A DNA stretch of 64,000 nucleotides, from NCBI RefSeq assembly GCF_040581485.1, contig NC_090131.1, positions 15,147,501 through 15,211,500 on the forward strand. The letters run 5' to 3'. The DNA is from Linepithema humile (lineage: Eukaryota > Arthropoda > Insecta > Hymenoptera > Formicidae). The notes below the pieces were generated by a model that saw only the letters and a list, made by a program, of their open reading frames with translations, searched no databases and was not told the origin of the DNA. Position 1 is the stretch's first letter; each line of letters starts with the position of its first letter. Of this stretch, positions 39,301 through 51,278 are shown one piece after another. A program made the translations under genes and the position numbers.

Positions 39301-39357
39301 ATGCCTGCCCCGGAAGATCGGGACGGACGATCTAATGGGGAAAATAATGGATTTTCG
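39301..39357 (+). CDS. Candidate first coding exon downstream of a TATA box
   Basis: An ATG in the near-ideal insect context CGAAAATG begins MPAPEDRDGRSNGENNGFS and reaches a GTAGTA donor-like site at 39358. If unspliced the frame ends six codons later (TAG at 39373-39375). The polar, Asn/Gly/acidic N-terminus resembles cytosolic tails of membrane proteins or regulatory proteins, but I do not recognise it. Support is the promoter, the start context and the donor together; no second exon was identified. Confidence 0.35.
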
Positions 39358-42300
39358 GTAGTAAAGATCGCCTAGCCAGATCTCGATTCGTCCACCCTTG
39401 CCCATCTTACTGCGAGATTTCACTCTCCTCGCAGCACCTAACGAAATGGACGCGCACGTACGCGAAACTGGAGCATATCACCGAATAAAACTTTATCGCA
39501 TTTCACCGATATATGCATTATGTTTATTATAACAAACTCGAATATATTTCTTTATAAAGAGATTCGTTTTAAACCCAAATGAAGCTACATTTCTCATAGA
39601 AATTATTAGAAACATTATAATAGAATTTCGAATTATTATTATTTATTCGGAGATACATTGTTGATGGTTTCGTGATTTAATTCTGTTTCTCGTATCTCTC
39701 CATGTAGAGCGCATTCGCGATTTTTTTTGCAATATATATTCTAATTGCATCTCTCGAATGATTTCACATTGTATTTAAATGACATACAATACACACAATT
39801 TTGTGTACGTTTTAACATTTAACGAGTAGTTCGCACAATCGGAAATACGATAAGGGTAGGGATTACCCTATTATCCCTTGTATAGTGGCTTCCTGGTTGC
39901 TTCCGTGAGAGGAAGTTTCAGATTCAACCGTCGTCCAAATTGACCGGACGGATTATCGAAGCTTCCTCCGGACTAATTGATTGTTTGCAAAATTTTATGC
40001 AGGTCTTGCGCAAAGAGGGAGGATTTACTGTCCGTCGACACGCCAACTTCATCAAGTGCGTTACGTGGATTCCATGAAAGTACACGCGGCCACGTATTTT
40101 CCATGTATGTACATGTAGTCGCATTTACGGAAGGAGGAAGGAAAAAAAAAAAATAAATTGTGTGCGGCAGCACCCCGAGCGCGCGCGAAAGTTTCTTTCC
40201 CGTCCAAAGGTCTCTATGGAATGTTACATCGCGTGACGTAGTTGGCGTAGCGGTATTTTATTCCGAAATTTTCGTGTACTCTGAGGTAGCTTTTTAAGCT
40301 TGCGGCTTATGCTCCACAAAACTTGAATACCCTGACGTTTAGTTTTTACCGCGATAGCTGCCCTAGCGTTCTTCGTATTTTATTTGTTTCCCTCATGTGC
40401 TCTTCAGGACGACATCCATAGCAATTTAAATTGTAAAAAATACGTTTTGCATTAATTATGGAAGACAATTATAACATAATAATTTAATGCTAATAAATTA
40501 TGCCGCTTAATCATTGCTAGTAGCAGCGAGCAGAGACAAAAAAACACCAGTTTTATTATTTACAGAATGCCTCTCAACCACGTCGCAATGTAATAATAAG
40601 ATCAAGCACATTTAAAGAATAAAAAACCGTGTATATTAAAGTTACAAAACATCTTGTTATAGCGATTGTTTGTAGTATTTCTTGATCATACATTACTGGG
40701 AATTTTGTGCCCTTCAGCACCGAGTTTGATTCCGCTGCATCGATGCATAGTTCGTTACAAAGCGGGGTGATGTAACATGGGCATAGGGGAATACGAGAGG
40801 GAAGATACAGCAGAACGAGGAGAGGAACCCTGGTAGCGTGCAGTCTATCAGAGATTAGCGGCTCGATCCATTAGGGAGTGATTTAGCTCGACGGTCCCCG
40901 AGCACTCTCTACTACCGTTCAGACAGCGCTATACTAGCCACGCCATGCTTCCACGCGTCGCCATACCATCAGCATCAACACGAACCTCACGTATGAATGT
41001 GCATATCTGACCCGGGACCATATAGTTAGCCACCATTGTATGCAGGCACGCCTTTCATTACATTATAAAATCGAATTAAGTGTCAAATTTAATTTTCCGA
41101 AGAAGATTATGCAATAAAAGCGCTTAATTCGATCATTTAAGAACTTTTATTAAGATGCTGTCATTTCATTTACAATTATTTAAAGACATAACAAATTATA
41201 CAATAGACAAAAGAAAAAACGTAAAGTAATATTTCATTTAAAATTATACGTATATTTAAAACAAAAATGATTTAACGTTGGGCAAAAGCTCGTATGTAGA
41301 GCGTGAATGTTTTGTCAAAATAGCAATAAGCCTCTCTTTTTATGTACCGTTTGTGATGGAAAGGACGATAATGGGTTCTGGCTTGCGAGAGCAAAAAGTA
41401 AAATTTAGCATATAGCAGACTGAATGATCGAAGGTGGACGCGTATGGAGTGGAGAAGCTTCACGGTTGCACGTCCCAGGGGCGCGATGTGTCGTGCCTGA
41501 TTACAATGGCCAACGCTTCTCTCTGTCCAAATACAAACAGTGAAGCTAATGCGCACTATCACCGAAACGCGGATTGCCAGATCGCACCTTACACCGCTCT
41601 GTCAATATCTGTCGATATCGTTAACCGTTAGGAGTGCATTGCATCTAGCAGGACGGCCGATAGCCTGCAATAGTTAAACGAATGATAGCGCACGAGTTCC
41701 ATGCGAGTAGGCTGATTTACACCGATTTCTGTTTAGAGAACTTTATCCACTATTTTTTGCTTGAATGTGAATCGTATTACGTTTACTATGTAAATGTAAA
41801 TTAACCGCCTCGTAATTGCTGTTTGCTTCATATATGCAATTTAATTAACAAATAATGATTGCTGCTCTATTTTATAAAATAGAATCGAATTATACACAAC
41901 CGCTGTATGTGTATTTCCCGTACTTTATTATGATATTACATAAAGTTTATATACTGTTTTAATATTATACGTTATAATAATGTAGAGGAAAACGGAAAAA
42001 AAGAAAAAGAGAGAGAGAGACATTTTAACAATATTTAAAATTCCTGTCACAAACAGAAAATCGTTAATAAATCCCACAAATTATAGCAAAGGAAAATTTA
42101 ATTGTTGTTTCATCGTTTAAGTATAACCGTGTGAGCGCGTAAATATAACATTTTAGTTAATTATTTTTATATACATACGCCATATAAATGGCAATGTGTG
42201 ACCCGCAGCTGAAAGCATTTTATCGTGCATTCGCTTACAAAGCAAATCGAGTAATCCGCAAGTTATAATAAAAAAATATATTATGCTATAGAGTTTGAAA

Positions 42301-43386
42301 CAGCATTTCAACCGACGGACAATGAAGTCGAGATAGGTAGGAATAACGGAGATATAGCGAGAGGGTACCTTTTAGAAATGCAAGCCAATTTTCATTGTCC
42401 AGATTAATGGACGCCGCCAACGAATGGCGCCAAATATCGCATATTTTCTGGATAATATGCAGCGCTCGTAAATAATAATAGCTTCTAGCTACTTTTCATA
42501 CAGAAACGAGAGTAAATAAAAGGATGTTACAAAATATTTGTAAAAGTTATATAAAAAGATTATTCGAATTAAACTTAGTTCAATTGTCATTGTAAGCAAT
42601 GTTGTAAATTTATAAAAGTGTTCACAAATAATTAAAAGGATGCTCATAACTTAAAAGTGTATCACACAAGTAAACTATGCACAATAATGAGAATATTTAT
42701 GTTCGCTGAAATCAACTTATTTTTAATTATCAATTTTTTTTACCTCTCTCAGTTCTTGTCTTCAATAGCAACTATAAACGAAGACATCGTTATTGCATTA
42801 AAGAAATTGAAAACTAATTGCAGTCTCATTAAACAAGTTAGCGATAATTTCCGATCTCCTAACTCGTGAAATTGAACGTTCCATGCTCGTCACTCGACCC
42901 TTATCTATCGTGCCCCCCCTTTTGGCATCAAACGGTCCCAAGATATTACGGAGAGTTACAGGGAATTTAACCGCTCCATGTAAGCAAACACGATTTCAGC
43001 GTGGCGATTTCGATGACGGAATTTTGCTGTCCGTATCGCGACCACCGAAGGTGTCTAGGGTAAATGAGGTGGGAGGACAGCCAATTACCACCGAGAGCAA
43101 TTACTAAGAGCAATTAACGCAAAAGTTACAATAAGTAATTAGTACCTCCGCAAGTAGCTGCTTGTAATTAACTTACGTGCAGCTGCGTTTTCCCATTATC
43201 ACCTATTTTTCGATGTTAAGCCGACGCTGGTTTCTGGCACGATGCTGATGATGTTGGACACAGAGAAAAAAAGAGAATTGAAAAAAAAAAATTGAATATT
43301 TTTCCGGCTCTCGACCGCACTGCAGGTTGCAAAAAATTACATTTTTCTCCTACAAATGTAGGAAATGTGGAAATGTTCGGAAAAAA

Positions 43387-43430
43387 ATGGATACTTTTAT
43401 ATCCATTTTGTTGGATACTTTTGTATCCAA
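43387..43430. repeat. Two tandem near-identical 20-nt hairpins
   Basis: Unit 1 (43387-43406) and unit 2 (43411-43430) share TGGATACTTTT and TATCCA. Each is self-complementary: GGATA...TATCC around a short T-rich loop. Confidence 0.8.
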
Positions 43431-43722
43431 CGTTTCGAATTCTCTTTGCTTCGAAATGCGGTTTATAAAATTTATTAATGCGCCTAAAGTGACAATTAAA
43501 AATTTACTTTTCTTTTTATAAGAATATAATATTCAGAAAATGCACAAAGTCTACAGTTAATGAATGTACTTATAAATCATAGAAAAACTCTATTAAAAAT
43601 TTCTATTAATATAAATGCGCACAGTTTCTTCGCGTACCCGAAACGACATATTAAATTTTAAAATTTTGGTATTGCGGGCAGTTTTTAAAATATTAAAGCT
43701 TTAAATTTTTTAAATTGAACTG

Positions 43723-43751
43723 CTTACATAGCAATATATTTGCTATGTAAG
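43723..43751. repeat. Small hairpin, 12-bp perfect stem
   Basis: CTTACATAGCAA (43723-43734) and its exact complement (43740-43751) flank TATAT. It lies in AT-rich DNA and has no terminator role in a eukaryote. Confidence 0.8.
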
Positions 43752-44688
43752 ATTATAATATTATAAATGAAAAGAGTACTAGATATAACACGTATCGTGT
43801 GTGAGCATAAATTTAATTTAAGTGAATTTAGCAAATTCCATTTATATAATTAAAGAACATTTGTACAAAGATAAACGACTCGCATTGTTGATTCGCATCA
43901 CGTATCTTGCTGTATGCGGCATTTATGTGTGCCCTTCCTATGTGTATTTCGCAAATAAATGCAAGAGCGTTGGCACAAGATAAGGTTTACGACGTTCATT
44001 TTAACGAGAATATATAACTTATCTGCAGCACCTATTCAGAATAGACAACGTGTGGTCTGTGACGTTAACTTGTTAGAGGAGAAATCTTTCCATCGTTAAT
44101 CTTATCATAATCTGTGTTGATACGAACATATTCATTTCCTGTATTCAGTTTTTCTGATAAGCAAGAGCTTTAATACAAACTTTTAATCAATTTCAATATC
44201 ACATATCTGTTGATAATGATTAATGTAGCCCGTAAATACGCACATGTTAAAGTTAAAATAACTATGAAATGTAAAATAGTCGTTTCTTGCGCTCTCTTTA
44301 ATTTCTTTAATATTTGTAATCGTAATTCTTTTGTCTTTTATAACGTAATATAAAATTATGTCGCAAATAAAGTAACAGAAATTCAAGTAGGAAAATAAAG
44401 AAGGAAGCAAGATTTTCATTATAAGGCTCAACGAGTGGCTTTAAATCACTGTGGGACTTTGCTCCTGTCTATCATTCCGAGAGACCACGTGTATCCCCCA
44501 GATATTGCGTGCTTTCTTCTTCCGTACGTCACAATAGACGTACCGTTTCTCTTTTAATAAAAGACTCTCAGCTACATCTTTTTTTGTAATGATGATCCAT
44601 CTAATGCCGTACCTCTGTATGCGCATATATATTGTTCTTTACGAGCGGATTTTATTTTAATGGTTCAATTATAATCCGTATATTTGTA

Positions 44689-44795
44689 GATTTGTTCGCG
44701 TCACAATATCCCAACATGCTCCTATTCGCTTCAATACGCTCCAATTTATAGTATTACATATTGGAGCATGTTGGGACATGTGACGCAAACAAACC
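44689..44795. mobile_element. Short MITE-like inverted-repeat element
   Basis: Arms of 34 and 33 nt (44689-44722 and 44763-44795) pair with about three mismatches and one indel. They share CCCAACATGCTCC with its complement, and TTTGTT-CGCGTCAC with its complement. Only about 40 nt separates the arms. No clear target-site duplication. Confidence 0.6.
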
Positions 44796-45016
44796 TTATA
44801 TTGTAAGCTAAAAAAATGTGAGAGAAAAAACAAAAAGTATATTATATATAAAAAATGGCAATTTTATAGATTATGTTTCTTAAATAATAAGTATTTTTTG
44901 GTGATAATTATATAAATATATCACTTTCCTATATCGCTTTTTGTATATTTTATTTTGTGTTTGTGTATTGTGTTATCTCTTGGATACATAAATCGATATC
45001 TCAATTATTATTCCAG

Positions 45017-45112
45017 CCTGGAAACGATTGCTATGCATTCGTGGAGTTCGCGGATCACATAGCAGCTTCCGCGGCGCTGACGGCTCTCAATCAACGACTT
45101 TTCTTAGAGAAG
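45017..45112 (+). CDS. Internal exon of a TIA-1/Rox8-type RNA-binding protein (second half of RRM1)
   Basis: The exon of 96 nt is phase 0 at both ends, bounded by acceptor TTATTATTCCAG and donor AAG/GTAAGTG. It encodes 32 residues beginning PGNDCYAFVEF and ending ALNQRLFLEK. YAFVEF is the RNP1 core of an RNA-recognition motif; the following alanine-rich helix and NQRLFLEK correspond to RRM helix 2 and strand 4. From memory of the family, GND-P/C-Y-x-F-V/I-E and A-N-x-R-x-F/x-x-K match the first RRM of TIA-1/TIAR and Drosophila Rox8, cytoplasmic and nuclear regulators of splicing and translation. Cys replaces the usual Pro after GND. The preceding exon (RNP2, TLYVGNL) and following exon (KVNWATSP-like) were not found in the window, so either introns are long or this is a displaced copy. 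Perfect splice sites and an intact frame argue for function. Confidence 0.75.
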
Positions 45113-45949
45113 GTAAGTGTATTTGCCGTTGGCATTTATATGCTACGGTTCTCGTCGATTCTTTCAGCTATTATTTGCACGCTTTATTGGCACTGTTGAA
45201 ATTTTACCATTTATTCCGGAACGGCAATTTTGTCTCAGTTTTTGACAAATGCTCTCGTGTAATACTCAAGGCACGGAAGAAAATAAATTTACAGGTTTAG
45301 TGAAGTTTGTCGATACCGTCGAATCATAAGTTACGAATACAACTGTAAACCCCATTGATGTAGAATAGAATACGTTTGATCATACTCCTCTCTCTTTCGT
45401 CGCCTTCGTCTTTCCTCTCACGTTCTCCCATCTTCCCTCTACGTCATATTCGAATTCCACGTGCAGTTAAAGTTCGCCGGTTGACGGTTACCAGCGGCGT
45501 TCGCGGAGAACGTCGGCGGCGGTTGCGAGTGAATCAACGATGGTGGCGTGCGGGGACAAGTCTGTGGTCGGGGGCAAAGCGGGGTCGTGTTCAAGGGGTC
45601 CGCGCTGCAGGTTGAGAGAAGGTATTGGAATCCGGCTGGAATAGCTAATGCTCGAATATGTCATAGTTTGGTGGAATGTGGTCAGAATTATACATGCTAC
45701 ACGATATATACGCCGAGTTACTTCATTCTCCTCCATTGCTCTCCTATTACCATGCATCTCCCGCCGCTTCTTCGCCCGCTCTTACTTGACTTCCCCCCCT
45801 GTCTATCTGCTCTCGCACCACGGTCTATCCTGACCTCGCTTCCTTCTCTCTCACCGCGACTTCCACGGCCTCCATTTCATATATATACTACCACCATCAA
45901 CACTCACCAATTCACCATCCCACTGCGACATATATCGTAGCCCGTAACG
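45113..45949. other. Non-coding stretch after the RRM exon, probably intron
   Basis: It begins with donor GTAAGTG of the RRM exon. A CpG-richer island from 45.45 kb follows a pyrimidine tract ending in GTGCAG (about 45465), but no frame beyond it matches the expected next RRM exon. Confidence 0.45.
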
Positions 45950-46110
45950 CAGAGAGTTACTCGGTTAGTTTAGATTCGCTCAAGCAAGTTTTGATGTCGT
46001 GCACGCCTATCCCGCGATCCTCTCCGACCGCCTATCCCCTGGCCACCGAACACTCTTCGGCAACCCTAATGCTACCTTCCGCGCTGCAGTCACTCTCTAG
46101 CGACTCCTAG
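45950..46110 (+). other. Possible non-coding (5'UTR-like) exon
   Basis: The segment ends in CTAGCAG followed by a strong donor GTGAGC at 46111. Upstream sequence (TACTCGGTTAGTTT then TTCGCTCAAGCAAG) resembles an insect leader, with weak TATA-like words at about 45880 and 45928. No sustained frame ends at the donor, so it would be untranslated. Low confidence. Confidence 0.2.
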
Positions 46111-46111
46111 C

Positions 46112-47011
46112 AGGTGAGCTTTCCCTCTTTATCTCTCTCCCTCTCTCTCATTCCGTCCCTCTCCTTCACATCTGTTCTGTCTCTCTTTACGTTCAGCCTT
46201 CGTCTTCCTCCGTGCCTTTCCAAAGAACCGTCGAGTTCGCTATTACCGCCGACACATTACTAATGCCGAACTGGTCGTAATAGATTGGATGCCTGAAACT
46301 TGGATATGCCAACTAATGTGGCAGACTAACCTCTTTCACTCGTCATTCTCCCCTCGCTCCTTCCCAACCTCGTACTATACGTTTCTATATATCCCGCATT
46401 TCCGCGGGCATAAGTAGAGCGCAAATCTTGCTAACCGAACTTTCTTGAAAAATGGTTAGTCTTTATAAATTCTCATTTGCAATCGAATGCATAGATTTAT
46501 GCGGCAAGACAAATACTCTTTTCTTTTTTTTACTGCACCCAACATTTCCCACAGACGTCAGTAAAGTGATATAAATATTCAAATTAATCGTGCAATTATG
46601 TATAATGACAGAGTAGCTAAATGAATTTGCTCAAATTCACAATCGGTAAAATATAAAGCTCGCCTTTCTTCGTAGCAGCGATAATCGCGGGAACAATCTG
46701 CTTTCGTGCCGTGTAGACTTCTTATTTCCCATTAGGACCTCGCGAGATTTCTAGCGTTTTGTGGAGAATAAAATTCTTACAAACGCCGCCAGCAACCTGG
46801 CTGAAAGGAATTCGGAAGTAAGTCGGGGCAGAAGTTCGGCCAAAAGAAGAATTTCTTATGCACAGCGGAGTACCTATTCCGCATTGCGGTCCTAAGCGTG
46901 CAGCCGAGCGGCGCGATCGCTAAGGAAAGCGCGCCGGCATTTCGCTATGTAACGAGGGGAATTAACCCCCAAGTTTAAGCGCGATACAGCCGCCGACTTT
47001 ACTTTACTTAC
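46112..47011. other. Non-coding stretch
   Basis: CT-rich at 46.12-46.2 kb, otherwise mixed. No exon supported. Confidence 0.5.
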
Positions 47012-47202
47012 CTACCCGTGTCCCACACCACTGAATTTACCCCCGCTTCGCCGCCGCTGCCGCTACTGTTTCCTCCCGTCTTCCGCAAGCCCCATACAGC
47101 ACAGTCTCTGCATCGCTCGTTAGCTCGAATTATACTTGCACGTGACTTCGTCGGGAGCGTTACATCGGGCGCGATCGTGCGTGGCGAGTAATTCCCGGCC
47201 AT
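47012..47202 (-). CDS. Candidate first coding exon, minus strand
   Basis: On the minus strand an ATG at 47202 in the strong context AACCATGG opens 63 codons plus two bases. It ends exactly at a consensus donor, GGTAG/GTAAGTAAAG (intron from 47011 leftwards). The peptide starts MAGNYSPRTIAPDV, has a short Cys pair (RCRDC) and a Ser/Gly-rich stretch (GGNSSGSGG), and shows no signal peptide or known domain. Start context, open frame and donor agree, but no partner exon was found on this strand and the gene is not recognised. It could also be a chance frame in GC-rich DNA. Confidence 0.33.
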
Positions 47203-48901
47203 GGTTATTAATACGGTACGCCTCGTTTCTCAATCTGTAGCGTTTAATTTTCGGTCGATCCGCGCATCAGAGGGTGCTAGATGTTCCAGCTGATGTGACC
47301 GTAGAGCGAGCCCCAATGTAGGGGCCTTTGTGTAAACGACATTACGGTTGTGCCGATGCAACGCGAATAGCCCGCTGTTTACCTCATTGTATTCGATTAC
47401 GATGCCGGAGGTAATTAGCTTCGGCGGTAATGGTAATCGATACCGATAGTATCAATTACCTACGCGCGGGCGAAACATTTGTCTTTCTTGCTGGTAATGT
47501 ATCGAAACGTCGATTGCCCTGGAACTTTACACCGTAATGTACCGGCTGTAAATAGCTACCAAGTACTAAGGAAGATGTAAATCCTCCCGCGATTGTTTGC
47601 GCGGACTTATTGGCTGTCACGTTGATGTTTCCAACTTTCACTATCATAATTCCGAATGATGATGTATTGCCTGTTAATGTCCTTCGCGCGATTCTTTCGC
47701 TCGGGTTATTCATTATTTTATCAAACAGACGCATTGTTCAATCGTGACTTTCGCTTTTTATTTCTCCGTCATTCTTTTTTTTCTTTGTTTCTCTCTTTCC
47801 GATTCGCTTTCAGTCCTTTCTCTCCAGTTTCCGAGCTTCCGAGCAGAATCTTCCGAGCAGAATCGTTATTTCTGTTACGTCTGAATATAATTACTGTATA
47901 TAATTTCGCAACTAATCTGCGTCTGTTATAATTTTGTGGATTTTAACCCACGTTTTACTTAATAATTGTTAACAAAGTAAGCGGTCAACATAAAAGGTTT
48001 TATTAGTATTCAATATAGATAAATATAAATATTTATATAAAACGTATTTAAATACATTTAATTGTTTCTTGTGTTTATATAAAATGTCTTAATAGTATAA
48101 CGTGATTGCCATAATGCATCTATACGATAACTGTGCCAACAAATATGTTCTTAGCTAACTTGTGCAGTAACATAGCAAACACTGGTATCAAATGACAAAT
48201 AGATGGTTTCCCAATTCCATTCTGAAATGTTCACAACGGTGGACGCAGATGGTAAGAAGGGGACAGCGGATATATATATGGGTTCGTAACTTTAGCTTCG
48301 CTCTCCACCTTGTTTATAGATATCATCGTTGTCTTGTTTGTGAATGATGATATAGTGTATCTCCTGAATGAGAAGCCTGAATGCAGGCTGGTTGACAATT
48401 GCACCAATCACTTAACAACAGCAATCGAGAATAACAATCTGATATTGATACTTTTTCTGGTTTCGAAACCTGTTCGCAAAATGTGCAAGATATCTTAACA
48501 AACAAAAAATCTAAAAGCAATTATCTTGACATTTTTCATAAAACGCTGATCAATTTCTATTCAATATTTCTCTCTGAATCCACATCAAAGTCGAAAAAAG
48601 ATTTTTACAATAATGTAATGCAATTTTAGATTGTAATGCAATTGTAATATATGTGCGTGTTACATTCCCCATACAAAAATAAACCCTATACTTTAAAGTA
48701 TTTATATATAATAACTTTTCTCATTGCAGTGCGACAATATTTAGTTATATGATTAAAACTAAATATTTACTTTTGTTTCTATTTGACTTCAAATCAAAGC
48801 GATATGCCTTCAATGAAAGAAACAATATATACTATTCCACAAAAATTAGAGAACACTTTTCAGACGCATAAAATTGAGCAATTTTTCAACCGCTAGAATT
48901 T
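47203..48901. other. Non-coding stretch
   Basis: The GC-richer left part (47.2-47.9 kb) may hold the promoter of the minus-strand candidate exon. It also contains a tandem duplication of CTTCCGAGCAGAAT near 47840. The rest is AT-rich with no exon supported. Confidence 0.45.
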
Positions 48902-49790
48902 GGCAAAAAATTATTGCAGATAAAAAATAAAAAAAAAGCATTTTAAAGCTTGTATTTTGTTTTTCATGTGCTTTAGACCGTTCTTTGAAAATTTTTTATC
49001 TTTACATTTCTAAGCCCCAAAAAAATATGTCTTGTTCTTAAAATTACGTATGTGGGTAAAAACGACGTTACGTTCGACACTTTGCAGTTTGATAAAGTGA
49101 TAATAAAATATTTCTCGCAAAATTTACGACAAGTGTCAAAATCTATAACATTTTACCTACAAAACGCGTTTTTTAAAATTATGCTACGATTTTTTTTGGC
49201 CGAGTTACACGACATTGAATTAGTATTAGCGTAAGAAATATAAGTTTAGTTTCAAAGTCACGTAACTTAAACAAAAGAAATCGTAGCAAAATTTGAAAAA
49301 AAAAAAAAATGTATTGTGTAGGTAAAATGTTGTAGTTTTGGACACTTTTCATAAATTTCACAAAATAAATTTTTTTATCAAGTTACAGAATGTTGAATGT
49401 ATTGTGTTTTTCATTCGAGTTCAGGACTGTAAAAGTAGAAAATTTTTTTAAACGACCTATAGCACCTACAAATACATGTTTTAAGCTTTAAAATGCTTTT
49501 TTAACTTTTTATTTACAATGATTTTTCACTGAGTTATAGTAATTTGAACATTGCTAAATTTTAAGCATTTGAATATCTCTACACGGCAGAACAGTGCGGC
49601 CAACTGGCCGAATGGGCGCCATTACTACGGCATCGTACGTATTAATGGCGCACACTTGGTCAGTAAAGATAAAAAGTTTTCAAAAAACGATTTAAAATAC
49701 GTAAAAACACAAAGCTTCAACTTTAAAATGTTTTTTTAATTTTTTATCTACGATAATTTTTTGTCCAATTTTAATAAAATTGTCTAAAAA
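48902..49790. mobile_element. Cluster of diverged ~100-bp repeat units in inverted orientation (foldback-type element)
   Basis: Unit A (48902-49015, forward) is matched in reverse complement by unit C (about 49660-49770) and unit B (about 49436-49530). All share GATAAAAA..., the word CATTTTAAAG and a GAAAA-rich end. Between them, unit D (about 49132-49209, reverse) and unit E (about 49262-49355, forward) form a second inverted pair sharing TCGTAGCA and GTAGGTAAAATGTT. A GAGTTACA/GTTACAG word followed by a TTGAA word recurs at 49202, 49381 and 49531. There is no coding capacity. The divergence and indels mark it as old. Confidence 0.65.
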
Positions 49791-51278
49791 TATTTAGTTT
49801 TCTATAAGAAGAAGCAATTGTTACAGCGATCTGCCCTTATCTATAAAAATATTTCTTAAATGTTTAAGTTGCGAGATAAATTTATAGATCACAAATATCT
49901 ACATGATATATATAAGAATTAATGGGAATGGAAATCTAAATTGGTGCTATAAATGAGCGTTTTTACCGTCCAATCGAGTGCACAATTTTAGTATTGAACT
50001 TAAATGATAAGACATTTTAAAACATTAACATTACGGAACATTAAGTTTTTGGCATAGTTTCTTATCATTCAAAGTATGCGATATATATGTATGTAGATAA
50101 TAATCTGAAGCAAAAAAATAAAAAAAGAAAATCATAGGGAATGAATGGATTTCTGAAAGCACGTACTTCTTCCGCACGCAGGACGATACGTCAACTATGA
50201 ATATCGACTAGAAGCAGATACGAGTCGCAGAAACGGAAATCAGTTGGGAGTACCAAGTTACGATTGAGATTTAAGTTATTGACAAGCTACTTTGGCGAAC
50301 CTCCACTGAGATCTGGCTGGTTTATCCCGCAGGCCCACTGCCTTTTGATTTCCCTCAGGACCCAACCCTTGAGATTCCATTCTTCTGCCCACAATGAGGC
50401 CCTACCTTCATACTACTTCATCTCCATTGCGAACGTCTCACTCTCACTTTCGACAACGTGTTATACACAAAGATTAATAGAGTTTTAATTCTTATAAATT
50501 GCTAGGCTAATTTTATTCCAATAGATCACATTAAATTATTCAAAAAAGGATCTTTATAAAAAATATTAATATTCATATCTTCAATATAATATTATTATCG
50601 AATCTTATCGTTGTATTAGCTAGCGCCCATTTGATAATACAGATGGGAGAACTGTTGAGAAATGTTATAAATTATATTTTCTTAATTCCGAGAAAAATAT
50701 TTTGTACAAATTTCAGTTAATTTATTGCAACTTTTTTATGCAATCTCGAGGGAAGTAAGATTAGCAAGCGAGCGTGTTATTTAATATTCTGAAAGTTGAG
50801 ACGAATTGATTTAATGGATATTGCCGTACCTAAAATATAGTTATCTGTAGAAGAGGTTATTAAGATATTTTTAAGATGACGACAGTTCGATCTAAGAACA
50901 GTTCGAATTCTCCGTGATGGCAATAATAATGACAGTAATAAGGTCACGAACCGCTATTACTTCAATAATGACATTCGGATTGGTACGTTGGTCGACTTGC
51001 CTCCCTAATAAAACAGAAGTTGCTGCGATTCCGTTGCTTATGGTTGGGTGGCACGCGACTGCACTTCGCATTGTAAATATTAACCGCTACTTGTTTTAAA
51101 GAGAGATCGAGGAGAGTCTTGTCAATTTGATGAGTTTAGACAATTGGACGAAAAGCGGTGAAAGACATAAGAAATTCAACTTGTTATCAGCGCCATTATA
51201 TCGAACGTTTTCTCTGTGTAATTTTACCATTGTTTAAGAATAAAAAAATTAACTATGATATATATGAAAATATATTAA
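49791..51278. other. AT-rich non-coding stretch
   Basis: No exon is supported. Confidence 0.55.

Larger units (their letters stand above)
39360..44688. other. Non-coding stretch
   Basis: No supported exon. If the 39.3 kb exon is real, this would be its first intron. It contains a short GA run at 42008-42021, a pair of small hairpins at 43387-43430 and a 12-bp-stem hairpin at 43723-43751. I searched it for a first exon of the RRM gene encoding the usual TLYVGNL motif and found none. Confidence 0.5.

Noticed and set aside
39862..39879. An 18-nt stretch matching the reverse complement of the I-SceI homing-endonuclease site at 16 of 18 positions
   Set aside because: Two mismatches, nuclear insect DNA and no intron or endonuclease nearby; a chance resemblance.
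40880..40910. A TAGCTCGACGG word resembling a tRNA A box
   Set aside because: No matching B box (GGTTCGANNCC) at the right distance and no cloverleaf.
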